From Planctomycetota bacterium (lineage in GTDB: Bacteria; Planctomycetota; UBA1135; UBA2386): 49,988 bases of DNA. Below, one piece after another: positions 24,512 to 32,029 of the stretch (position 1 is its first letter; every line of letters begins with the position of its first letter). The DNA is taken from the NCBI GenBank assembly GCA_027621295.1, contig JAQCBR010000015.1, positions 1-49,988 of the forward strand, written 5' to 3'. The position numbers and the translations under genes were made by a program. A model generated the notes under the pieces. It saw only the letters and a program-made list of their open reading frames with translations, made no database searches and was not told the DNA's origin.

Positions 24512-25887
24512 CCCCACACGTCCCCGAGGAGCTGCTGGCGCGGTACGACCGACCCGGGCCCCGCTACACGAGCTATCCGACCGCACCGTCGTGGAGCAAC
24601 GAGTTCGGGCCGACCGACCATGCCGCGAGCCTCGGGCGAGCCGCGGCCGACGCGGGGACGCCGCTGTCGCTCTACGTCCACATCCCGTTCTGCACGAGCC
24701 TCTGCTGGTACTGCGGGTGCAGCGTGCAGATCACGCAGCGCAAGGAGAAGGGCTCCCGCTACGTCGACACCGTGATCGCCGAGGCGGAGCTTGCGCGCCG
24801 CCTCCTCGGGGACGCCGATCGGCCGGTGCTCCAGCACCACTGGGGTGGCGGCACGCCGACGTTCCTCGAGCCCGACGATCTCGTCCGGCTCTCCGCCGGG
24901 CTGAATGCTGTGTTCCCGCTCGCCGACGGGGCCGAGGTGTCGATCGAGGTCGACCCCCGCGTCACGTCACGCGCCCAGCTCGAGGCGCTGCGCGCAGCCG
25001 GCTTCAACCGCATCAGCATGGGGGTCCAGGATCTCGACCCGAAGGTCCAGCAGGCGATCCACCGCATCCAGCCCGTCGAGATGACGCGCGATCTCGTCGT
25101 CGCCGCGCGAGAGCTCGGCTTCGAGTCGGTGAACCTCGACGTCGTCTACGGCCTTCCCCACCAGACCCCGGATTCCTTCGGCGCCAGCATCGACGCCATC
25201 CTCGAACTCGGCCCCGACCGTCTCGCCTGCTACGGCTACGCGCACGTGCCGTGGCTCAAGAAGAACCAGCGCGTGATCGACGAGGCGACCCTGCCGGTCG
25301 GCCGCGACAAGCTGGCCCTCTACCTGGTCGCGCTGCAGAAGTTCGAGGACGCGGGCTTCGCGGCGATCGGCATGGACCACTTCGCGCGGCCCGAGGACGG
25401 CCTCGCGCGCGCCGCCGACCAGGGCGCGCTGCACCGGAACTTCATGGGCTACACCACGCAGCCGGCCGAGGACATGCTCAGTTTCGGCACGACTGCGATC
25501 AGCGAGGTCGCCGGCGCGTTCGCCCAGAACGTGAAGGACCTCCGCGAGTACGAAGCGTCGGTCGAACGCGGCGAGCTGCCCGTGCACCGCGGGATGCGCC
25601 GCTCTCCCGAGGACGACGCGCGGCGCCGGATCATCCTCGATCTGATGTGCCGCTTTCGCCTGCGCTACGCCGACCACGGCGGCCGCGACGCGTTCCTCTC
25701 GATCCACGGCGACGCGGTCCGCTCCCTCGAGCCGATGGCCGCCGACGGCCTGTGCCGGATCGACGACGACGGCATCACCGTGCACCCCATCGGGCGCATG
25801 CTCGTCCGCAACCTCGCGATGCCGTTCGACGAATACCTCGAGGCCCAGCGCGCTGCGCAGCGGCCGATGTTCTCGAGGACGGTCTGA
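24505..25887 (+). CDS. hemN: Oxygen-independent coproporphyrinogen III oxidase (radical SAM)
   Basis: 460 residues from GTG 24505, which overlaps the hemE end by 7 bases. The radical-SAM site is YVHIPFCTSLCWYCGC with C63, C67 and C70, plus the extra C72 diagnostic of true HemN rather than HemW. RYTSYPTAP at the N-terminus, HHWGGGTPTFL, RISMGVQDLDPKVQQAIHR, NLDVVYGLPHQT and MDHFARPEDGLA are conserved. It converts coproporphyrinogen III to protoporphyrinogen IX without oxygen, which fits microaerobic or anaerobic growth. The gene downstream begins one base after its stop. Confidence 0.97.
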   Translation: MLTPHVPEELLARYDRPGPRYTSYPTAPSWSNEFGPTDHAASLGRAAADAGTPLSLYVHIPFCTSLCWYCGCSVQITQRKEKGSRYVDTVIAEAELARRLLGDADRPVLQHHWGGGTPTFLEPDDLVRLSAGLNAVFPLADGAEVSIEVDPRVTSRAQLEALRAAGFNRISMGVQDLDPKVQQAIHRIQPVEMTRDLVVAARELGFESVNLDVVYGLPHQTPDSFGASIDAILELGPDRLACYGYAHVPWLKKNQRVIDEATLPVGRDKLALYLVALQKFEDAGFAAIGMDHFARPEDGLARAADQGALHRNFMGYTTQPAEDMLSFGTTAISEVAGAFAQNVKDLREYEASVERGELPVHRGMRRSPEDDARRRIILDLMCRFRLRYADHGGRDAFLSIHGDAVRSLEPMAADGLCRIDDDGITVHPIGRMLVRNLAMPFDEYLEAQRAAQRPMFSRTV

Positions 25888-25888
25888 G

Positions 25889-27283
25889 GTGGAACGCCAT
25901 CCCGGCGACGCCCCGCATTCCGCCACCACGCGCTGCGACCTCGTCGTCGTGGGCGCGGGACCCGCGGGACTTGCCGAGGCGTTCTGGGCGCTCCACGCCC
26001 GCCCCGACCAGCGGGTCGTGGTCGTCGAAGCCGCCCCGGTCCCCGGTGGCTGGGTGCGCACCGAGGAGGTCGACGGATTCCGGCTGGAGCTCGGCCCCCA
26101 GGCACTCCGACCGAGCGACTCGCTCGACGCGCTGATCGCAGCGCTCGGGATGGAGGGCGAGGTCGTGCCAGCGTCCGCGTCCGCGAAGCTCCGCCACGTC
26201 GGCCGCGGCGGCCGCCTGATCCCGGTGCCGACCGGCCCCGGCGCGTTCCTGGGCACGCCGCTCCTGCCGCTGTCCGCGAAGCTGCGCCTCCTGACCGAGC
26301 CGTTCCGCCGCAAGCGCGCCGACGTCGACCCGACCGAGTCGATCTCCTCGTTCGTCGGTCGGAGATTCGGCAGGCACGCGGTGCCGCTCGTCCAGGCGGT
26401 GGTCTCCGGGATCTTCGCCGGCGACGCCGATCACCTGGAGGTCGGCAGCGCGTTCCCGCTCCTGGCCGAGGCCGAGCGGCAGCACGGCAGCGTCTTTGCC
26501 GGGATGAAGGCCAAGGCCCGCACGGCGCGCGAGGCGCACCGCGGCGCGCACCGCCCGAAGCGCCCCGCACTCCTGTCGTTCCGGACCGGCATGCAGACCC
26601 TGACCGACCGACTCGCCTCCGCGCTCGGTGACCGGCTCATGCTCGGCGCCGCCGCGGAACGAGTCACGTGCGGAGGGGATGCGTATCGGGTGACGCTCGC
26701 CGACGGGCGCTCCTTCGACACGCAGAACCTGATCCTCGCGTGCCCGGCCCGCGTGTCCGAGAGCCTGCTGCGAGGCCTCGACCGGGACCTGGCGGCAGAT
26801 CTCGGCGGAGTCCCCTACGCGTCGCTCGCCAGCGTCTACCTCGACCTCGACGCCGCGCTGATCCCAGCGACGATGCGGGGATTCGGCTTCCTGCTCGAGC
26901 CGGGCGAGAGCTCGGAGGTCCTCGGTGGCCTGTCGTGCTCGGACGTCTTCCCGGACCACGCGCCCGAGGGCAGGTTCCTGTGCCGGATGATGATGGGCGG
27001 ACGGCGCTTCCCGGACCTCGTCGATCGCAGCGACGAGGAACTGGTCGCCCTCGCCACGTCGACGCTCGGGACCTACACCGGCTATCGAGGTCCGGCCCGG
27101 GCGATCCGCGTCGCGCGGGTCCACTCGGCGATCCCCCAGTACGAGGAAGGGCACCACGCACGCCTCGAACGCATCGGGACGAGGCTCCGCGAACGCCACC
27201 CGGGGCTGAGGCTCCGCGGCAACAGCTACCGGGCGATCGCGCTGACCGGCCAGCTCGGCACCCCCACCCCGGATCCGGTCTGA
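25889..27283 (+). CDS. hemY: Protoporphyrinogen oxidase, HemY/HemG-type FAD enzyme
   Basis: 464 residues from GTG 25889. The FAD-binding site VVVGAGPAGLAEAFWAL lies at about residues 19-35, followed by VVVVEAAPVPGGWVRTEE and FRLELGPQAL. The C-terminal FAD contact is weaker, near LRLRGNSYRAIALTG. The mid region (SSFVGRRFGRHAVPLVQAVV, SGIFAGDADHLEV) matches oxygen-dependent protoporphyrinogen or coproporphyrinogen oxidases of the PPOX family. Coming after HemN in a classical pathway, it should oxidise protoporphyrinogen IX to protoporphyrin IX. A coproporphyrinogen-dependent role is less likely with hemN next to it. It is the last gene of the collinear heme operon; no ferrochelatase is adjacent. 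Confidence 0.9.
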   Translation: MERHPGDAPHSATTRCDLVVVGAGPAGLAEAFWALHARPDQRVVVVEAAPVPGGWVRTEEVDGFRLELGPQALRPSDSLDALIAALGMEGEVVPASASAKLRHVGRGGRLIPVPTGPGAFLGTPLLPLSAKLRLLTEPFRRKRADVDPTESISSFVGRRFGRHAVPLVQAVVSGIFAGDADHLEVGSAFPLLAEAERQHGSVFAGMKAKARTAREAHRGAHRPKRPALLSFRTGMQTLTDRLASALGDRLMLGAAAERVTCGGDAYRVTLADGRSFDTQNLILACPARVSESLLRGLDRDLAADLGGVPYASLASVYLDLDAALIPATMRGFGFLLEPGESSEVLGGLSCSDVFPDHAPEGRFLCRMMMGGRRFPDLVDRSDEELVALATSTLGTYTGYRGPARAIRVARVHSAIPQYEEGHHARLERIGTRLRERHPGLRLRGNSYRAIALTGQLGTPTPDPV

Positions 27284-27510
27284 GCCGAGCTGGTTTTCCG
27301 ATGCGCGGACGAAACGCGGGCCGGTCGGAAGCGTTCTTCCGGGTGGCGAGAGCGAGAACCCCGGCCGAGGGGAGACGAACGAGGCCGGGGAGATCGAGCT
27401 CGGCACAACCACGCGACCTGCGTCGCGCACTTCGAGAAACGGACACGGCGACCGAATCGCCTCCCGCCCAGCCAGCGGCCCAGTCCCGAAGTGCCAGCGC
27501 AGGTCGCGGC
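27284..27510 (+). other. Intergenic region after the heme operon
   Basis: 227 bases. An inverted repeat CCCCGGCC (27359-27366) / GGCCGGGG (27383-27390) with a 16-base loop could end heme-operon transcription, though no T-run follows. The frame of the next gene is open throughout, but its translation is arginine-rich and low in complexity, so I treat it as non-coding. Confidence 0.45.
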
Positions 27511-28647
27511 ATGTACCGCCGCAGTTCCCGGGAGTCCTCCGCGCGCGTCGCTCGTCGACGCGCGGTGCTCCGCCGCCTGTCCAACATCCCACTCCGCGGG
27601 GCGGCCCTGGTCGCTCTGGGCGGCTCCACGCTCCTGGCACAGGCCCGCCTCCACCCGATCCGGATCCACAACCCGGAGGAGATCCGTCTGTCGCTCGTGC
27701 AGATCGACGACGGAATCGGACGATCGCCGGCGTCGCGTCGGATCCGCGGCAGGCAGATCGACCTGCTGCTCCCGATCGGCGGGCGCTACGTGGTCACCGC
27801 CCATGCTCCCGGGGGAGACTTCGCGCTGCCGGTCCCGATTCCGGCCCGCGCAACCCTGCCGCCGCGCGTCGAGGTCCGGATCACGCCGCCCCCGCCGCCG
27901 GATCCGGACTACGCGTTCGTGCCGGCCGGTCCAGCGCTCCTCGGCGACGTGCTCGGCGTCGGGCAGCCCGACGAGCGGCCCGCACGCGTCGAGGACGTGG
28001 CCGCGTTCTGGATCGGTCGCCGCGAAGTCACGAACCGCGAATTCGCGGCCTTCCTCGACTCCCAACGCGGGTCGATCGACCCGGGGTGGATCGACCTCGG
28101 CAGCAGGAAGTGCCGTATCCGTCTCGACGCCGACTCCGGGCGCCACACATCGGATCGCCCCGACGAGCCCGTCGTCACCGTCAGCCACGCGGGCGCAACC
28201 GCGTACTGCACGTGGCTCAGCGCGAGCACGGGCGTCCCGCACAGACTCCCGACGGCGATCGAGTGGGAGAAGGCGGCGCGCGGGCCGCGCTCCGCGACCT
28301 ACGCGTACGGGGATGTCTACGAGCGCGACGCGGCGAACCAGGAGAGCGGACGACTCGCCGCGGTCGGCGTGTCGGGTTCGATGAACGGCTTCGGTACGTT
28401 CGACATGACCGGCAACGCGTTCGAATGGACCGCCGACGTCTACCCGTCCGGCGACGGGCTGGACCATGCCGCGCGCGACGCCTACCGCGAGCTTCGCGGG
28501 GGTTCCTTCGTGCTGGACGGGATGTACCTTCGGAACTCGTTCCGCATGAAGCTGCGGCCCGGCGTGCACGCCGACGACGTCGGCTTCCGGGTGCTGCGCG
28601 AGCACCCGCGCACGCCTGCCGCAGAGAGAAGCGAGGACCGCCGATGA
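27511..28647 (+). CDS. FGE-sulfatase (SUMF1) domain protein, exported
   Basis: 378 residues from ATG 27511. An arginine-rich N-terminus leads into a short hydrophobic segment (LRGAALVALGGSTLLAQA), a likely export signal. Residues about 45-125 form a beta-rich domain. Residues about 130-375 are an FGE/SUMF1 fold: FVPAGPALLGD, FWIGRREVTNREFAAFL, PVVTVSHAGATAYCTWLS, RLPTAIEWEKAARG, NGFGTFDMTGNAFEWTADVY, LRGGSFVLDGMYLRNSFRM and DDVGFRVLRE. The cysteines that make formylglycine in true FGEs are absent from the RGGS block, so sulfatase activation is unlikely; other members act in ergothioneine-type chemistry or ligand binding. It is translationally coupled (ATGA) to the deiodinase-like selenoprotein gene. 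Confidence 0.87.
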   Translation: MYRRSSRESSARVARRRAVLRRLSNIPLRGAALVALGGSTLLAQARLHPIRIHNPEEIRLSLVQIDDGIGRSPASRRIRGRQIDLLLPIGGRYVVTAHAPGGDFALPVPIPARATLPPRVEVRITPPPPPDPDYAFVPAGPALLGDVLGVGQPDERPARVEDVAAFWIGRREVTNREFAAFLDSQRGSIDPGWIDLGSRKCRIRLDADSGRHTSDRPDEPVVTVSHAGATAYCTWLSASTGVPHRLPTAIEWEKAARGPRSATYAYGDVYERDAANQESGRLAAVGVSGSMNGFGTFDMTGNAFEWTADVYPSGDGLDHAARDAYRELRGGSFVLDGMYLRNSFRMKLRPGVHADDVGFRVLREHPRTPAAERSEDRR

Positions 28648-29630
28648 GCCCCCTCCGCCCGCTCGCCCTGCTGACGGCTCTCGCAGCAGTCCTCCCCGCG
28701 CAGATGGAGAAGCGCGACACGGGCGGCTACGACGAGAAGGCGTTCATCGACGCTGCTCCGCGCGTCGGCGACGAGGCGCCCGATCTCCTGCTCTGCGACA
28801 TGGACGGTCGGCCGCGGTCCCTGCACCTTCTCCGCGGGGCGACGGTGGTCCTCGTCAAGGGCAGCTACACTTGACCGCCGTTCCGTCGCAACGCCGCAGG
28901 TCTGCGGCGGATCCAGGCGAAGTTCGCTGCCCGGGACGACGTCGAGTTCGTCATCGTCTACCAGCGTGAGCCGCACGCGCGGCAGATGGCGTTCCGGGAC
29001 GTGCCGCAGCCGGCGACGGTCGAGGAGCGCCTCGCGCTCGCGCGTCGCGCCTGCGAGGAGTTCGAGCTGCCGCAGGACTTCTGGATCGACGGCCTCGACG
29101 ACCAGAGCCGCGCGCTGTTCGGCGACCTGCCGAGCCCGGCCCTGATCCTCGGCCCGAACGGGAAGGTCGTCGCCAAGCTCCCGTGGGCGGAGCCGGATCA
29201 GCTCGGCCCGAGGCTCGACGAGCATCTCACGGGCCTCGATACGGTCCTCGCCGACCTCGACAGCGAGGCTGCGAAGCAGCTCGGCGTCGTCGGGTCGCTG
29301 CTCCGGGCGCGGCGCGGCGAGATCGATGCCCTGCTCTCGACGCCGCGTCCCGGCACCGGGCTCGAGGCCGCCCTCCTCGCCCTCGCCGTGGTGCGGCATC
29401 GCGAGGAAGCGCCGGTCGGCATCGCGATCGCCGTGCTCGAGGACACCTGCGACGATCGACCGGAGCTCCTGGCGGCCGGTCTCGCGGACCTCGTGTCCAG
29501 CCCGCTCTGCGCCGAACGCCCGAAGGTGACGGACACTCTGCTGCGCCGCCTCGTCGAGCTCGCGGGCGAACGCCGGCCGCGCCAGGCCGCCTGGGCGCGC
29601 GCCCGGATGCGGGACCGGACCCCCTTGTAG
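28644..29630 (+). CDS. Deiodinase-like thioredoxin-fold selenoprotein (in-frame TGA read as selenocysteine)
   Basis: Conventional reading gives a 76-residue protein ending at TGA 28872-28874. The same frame continues without interruption to TAG 29630, giving 328 residues with selenocysteine at position 77. The site reads VVLVKGSYT-U-PPFRRNA, matching the GSCTUPPF active site of iodothyronine deiodinases. Downstream FVIVYQREPHARQMAF parallels their YxxEAHPxDGW, and the C-terminal half of the thioredoxin fold follows (DFWIDGLDDQSRALFG, PALILGPNGKVVAKL). Residues 1-20 are a signal peptide (LALLTALAAVLPAQ) and VGDEAPDLLLCDMDG opens the fold. About 110 helical C-terminal residues are unassigned. 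A SECIS-like hairpin follows the TGA. It is coupled to the SUMF gene by ATGA. The substrate is unknown and need not be iodinated. Confidence 0.9.
28875..28910 (+). promoter_or_regulatory. Bacterial SECIS element
   Basis: Immediately after the TGA, bases 28892-28909 form CGCCGCAG-GT-CTGCGGCG, a perfect stem whose tip GCAGGTCTGC (28896-28905) is identical to my recollection of the E. coli fdhF SECIS apex, including the GGU that contacts SelB. The apical GG/T is about 25 bases after the TGA, inside the usual 16-37 window. The hairpin is within the coding frame, as expected for bacteria. Confidence 0.85.
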
Positions 29631-29690
29631 GGGTCCAGCAGCGTGCCGACACTGAGTCCGCCTCAGCCGGCCCCGGCTCGCTCTCCCACC

Positions 29691-31160
29691 ATGCACCGCA
29701 TCACCTCGGCCGCCCGCGGTCTCGTCCTGGCCCCCGTCCTGACGGCCGCCGCGCTGACCGCGCAGGGCCAGAACGTCCAGCTCCTCGCCCACGTCGACCG
29801 CTTCCCGGGCGGCACCGCGTCGAGCAACAACTACGCGGGCATCTACGGCGCGGTGATCCAGGGACGGGAGCTCGCGATCGTCACCGCGCGGACCGGGACC
29901 CTCTTCTACGACTGCACGAACCCGTCGAGCCCGGTCGAGGTCGCGTTCATCCCCGGGCCCGGACCTTCGGGCAGCGGCTACTGCTGGCGAGAAGCCCAGG
30001 TCCGCGGCAACTACGCGTATCTCAGCTCCGAGCACGGCGCGATCCAGGTCGTCGACCTGTCCAACCCCCAAGCCCCGTCGCTGGTCGGCACGTTCGCCGC
30101 AACCGCGCACACGATCGCCATCGACCAGGACAGCGGGGTCCTCGTCGCCAGCGGCGGCTCCGGCCGCGGACTGGTCCTCTACGACCTGAACGTGAACCCG
30201 GTCTCGCCGCCGCAGCTGAGCCGCCGTAGCACTCCCTACGTCCACGACTGCCTCCCCTACCGCGGCTACGTCTACGCCGCGGAGATGTTCGACGGGACGT
30301 TCGGCATCGTCGACGTCCGGAACCCGCGGGCACCCGTCACCGTCAGCCGCACCGCGACGCCGAGCGGGTTCCCACACAACGTGGCGGTCGACGAGGACGA
30401 GACGATCGCCATCGTCACCGAGGAGAGGCGCGGCGACTGCCTCGCGGTCTACGACATCACGAACAAGGCAGCACCCCGGCTGCTGACGCGGTGGTGCAGC
30501 CCCAACGGCGCGACCGTGCACAACGTGTTCCTGACCGGCAGGGTCGCGCACCTCGCGTGCTATGCGGACGGCTACTGGACGCTCGACTTCAGCGACCCGT
30601 CGAACCCGCGGACGATCGGGCAGTACGACACCTCGTCGTTCGCGAACAACAACTACAACGGCTGCTGGGGTGCCTACCCGTTCCAGCCGTCGGGCGCCGT
30701 CTACCTGTCGGACATGCAGTCGGGGTTCTTCGTCGTCGAACCGACCGCCGGGGTGCCCTACCTGTACGGCAACGCGACGGCCGGACTCGGCGGAGAGATC
30801 CCGCGGATCGACTACGCGAACGGCCACGCGCAGGTCGGCAACCCGACGTTCGCGCTGGAGGCGACGCGCACGGCTGGCTCCGTCCCCGTGGCCTTCCTCC
30901 TCGGGTCCGCGGCCAGTTCGACGCCGTTCTTCGGCATCGAACTGCTGGTCGATCCCCTGGGGATCCTCGGGGCGTTCCAGGCGATGGCTTCGGGTGCGGC
31001 CGGGGTCGCTGGCGCCGGGGTCGCGACGCTGCCCCTGCCCCTGCCGAACACGCCCGGACTCGCCGGTCTCACCGTCTACGCACAGGCCGTACCCATCGAC
31101 GCCGCTGCCGTGTCCGGACTCGCGGCGACCCGCGGGTTCCGGGTGACGATCGCCCCCTGA
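29691..31160 (+). CDS. Secreted choice-of-anchor-B-type protein with LVIVD repeats
   Basis: 489 residues from ATG 29691, which gives a signal peptide (RGLVLAPVLTAAALTAQGQ); GTG 29643 is an alternative. The body is a beta-propeller of LVIVD-like repeats (IQVVDLSNPQAPSLVGTF, FGIVDVRNPRAPVTVS, LAVYDITNKAAPRLL, WTLDFSDPSNPRTIG), followed by CWGAYPFQPSGAVYLSDM, which is the choice-of-anchor-B signature block. From about residue 385 a tail resembling that of the subtilase gene appears (NPTFALEATRT ... GLTVYAQAVPID). It is probably extracellular or envelope-bound. It begins 60 bases after the selenoprotein stop and is likely in the same transcript. It is convergent with the SDR gene, 23 bases apart. 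Confidence 0.88.
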   Translation: MHRITSAARGLVLAPVLTAAALTAQGQNVQLLAHVDRFPGGTASSNNYAGIYGAVIQGRELAIVTARTGTLFYDCTNPSSPVEVAFIPGPGPSGSGYCWREAQVRGNYAYLSSEHGAIQVVDLSNPQAPSLVGTFAATAHTIAIDQDSGVLVASGGSGRGLVLYDLNVNPVSPPQLSRRSTPYVHDCLPYRGYVYAAEMFDGTFGIVDVRNPRAPVTVSRTATPSGFPHNVAVDEDETIAIVTEERRGDCLAVYDITNKAAPRLLTRWCSPNGATVHNVFLTGRVAHLACYADGYWTLDFSDPSNPRTIGQYDTSSFANNNYNGCWGAYPFQPSGAVYLSDMQSGFFVVEPTAGVPYLYGNATAGLGGEIPRIDYANGHAQVGNPTFALEATRTAGSVPVAFLLGSAASSTPFFGIELLVDPLGILGAFQAMASGAAGVAGAGVATLPLPLPNTPGLAGLTVYAQAVPIDAAAVSGLAATRGFRVTIAP

Positions 31161-31183
31161 ACGGGATCGCGGGACGCGCCGAG

Positions 31184-32029
31184 TCAGTCGGAGTCGGCGA
31201 GCAGGGACTCGTAGCCCGCCCGGAAGTCCGGGTAGAGGAACGAGAACCCCAGCGACACGGCGAGGTCACTGACGCAACGCTTGTTGCCGCCGCGCGTCGG
31301 AGCGTCTCCACAGACAGCCGGGCGGACGCCGCACCGCGCTGCGAGCCAGCGCACGACCTCGTCCCGCGGCGCGGGCTCCCGGTCGACGCCGTTGAGGACC
31401 TGCGGTGCCCCAGCCGGCAGTTCGGCGACGAATCGCAGCAGCCGCGCGGCGTCCTCGGCGTGGATGCGGTTCGTCCACGCCGACGCCCCCCCTTCGGAGA
31501 GACCGACGCGACCAGCCCGGACACCGTCGATCAGCTGCGTGCGCCCGGGGCCGTAGATGCCGCCGAGCCGGACCACGCGTCCGTGCGGCGACGCGGCTCG
31601 CACGAGCCGCTCGCCCTCGAGCAGGGTTCGGCCGCGGAAGTCGGTGGGCGCCGTTTCGCTGGCCTCGTCCACGGTCGAACCGTCGTCCTGCGCGTAGACC
31701 GCCGTGCTGGACGCGAAGACGATGCTCGCCGGCGCGGCGCCGCGGGCAGCCAGGTGCGCGAGCAGGACACGCGGCCCGTCGACGTAGGCACGCCGATACG
31801 CATCCTCATCCCGGGGCGCACCGGCAGCCGCCGCGTAGACGACGTAGTCGAGGTCCATGGGAACAGCCGCGTAGGTCTCGGCGCGGCGTGCGTCGCCGAC
31901 CACCGGGCGGATCGGCGGTGGGATCTCGCCCGGACTGCGACGCACGCCGTGGACCTCGACGCCGTCGGCCGCCCACGCGAGGCCGAGCCGCGTGCCGACG
32001 TCGCCGCAGCCGACGATCAGGGCCTTCAC
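31184..32029 (-). CDS. NAD(P)-dependent SDR epimerase/dehydratase, YeeZ-like
   Basis: 281 residues from GTG 32029, which overlaps the preceding glycosyltransferase stop (GTGA). The Rossmann site is KALIVGCGDVGTRLGLAWA, then VVYAAAAGAP, IVFASSTAVYAQDDGS (Ser-Tyr of the active site), VVRLGGIYGPGR and NRIHAEDAARLL. This is the atypical or extended SDR class, closest in style to YeeZ-type proteins. Membership in a glycosyltransferase operon suggests nucleotide-sugar or glycan-precursor modification, but the substrate cannot be read from sequence. Last gene of its operon. Confidence 0.88.
   Translation of the reverse strand: MKALIVGCGDVGTRLGLAWAADGVEVHGVRRSPGEIPPPIRPVVGDARRAETYAAVPMDLDYVVYAAAAGAPRDEDAYRRAYVDGPRVLLAHLAARGAAPASIVFASSTAVYAQDDGSTVDEASETAPTDFRGRTLLEGERLVRAASPHGRVVRLGGIYGPGRTQLIDGVRAGRVGLSEGGASAWTNRIHAEDAARLLRFVAELPAGAPQVLNGVDREPAPRDEVVRWLAARCGVRPAVCGDAPTRGGNKRCVSDLAVSLGFSFLYPDFRAGYESLLADSD

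Noticed and set aside
27359-27390. Strong terminator for the heme operon
   Set aside because: The 8-bp inverted repeat has a 16-base loop and no T-run, so I only note it as a possibility in the intergenic entry.
27301-27510. N-terminal extension of the SUMF protein from ATG 27301
   Set aside because: The extra 70 residues are arginine-rich and without pattern, and would move the hydrophobic export segment far from the N-terminus.
28872-28874. Premature stop making the deiodinase-like gene a pseudogene
   Set aside because: The TGA sits exactly at the family's selenocysteine position, the frame stays open for 252 more codons with family motifs, and a SECIS-like hairpin follows. Decay would not produce all three.
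28482-30827. Minus-strand open frame of 781 codons opposite the selenoprotein and choice-of-anchor-B genes
   Set aside because: No domain motif and skewed composition. It spans three well-supported sense genes and their junctions.
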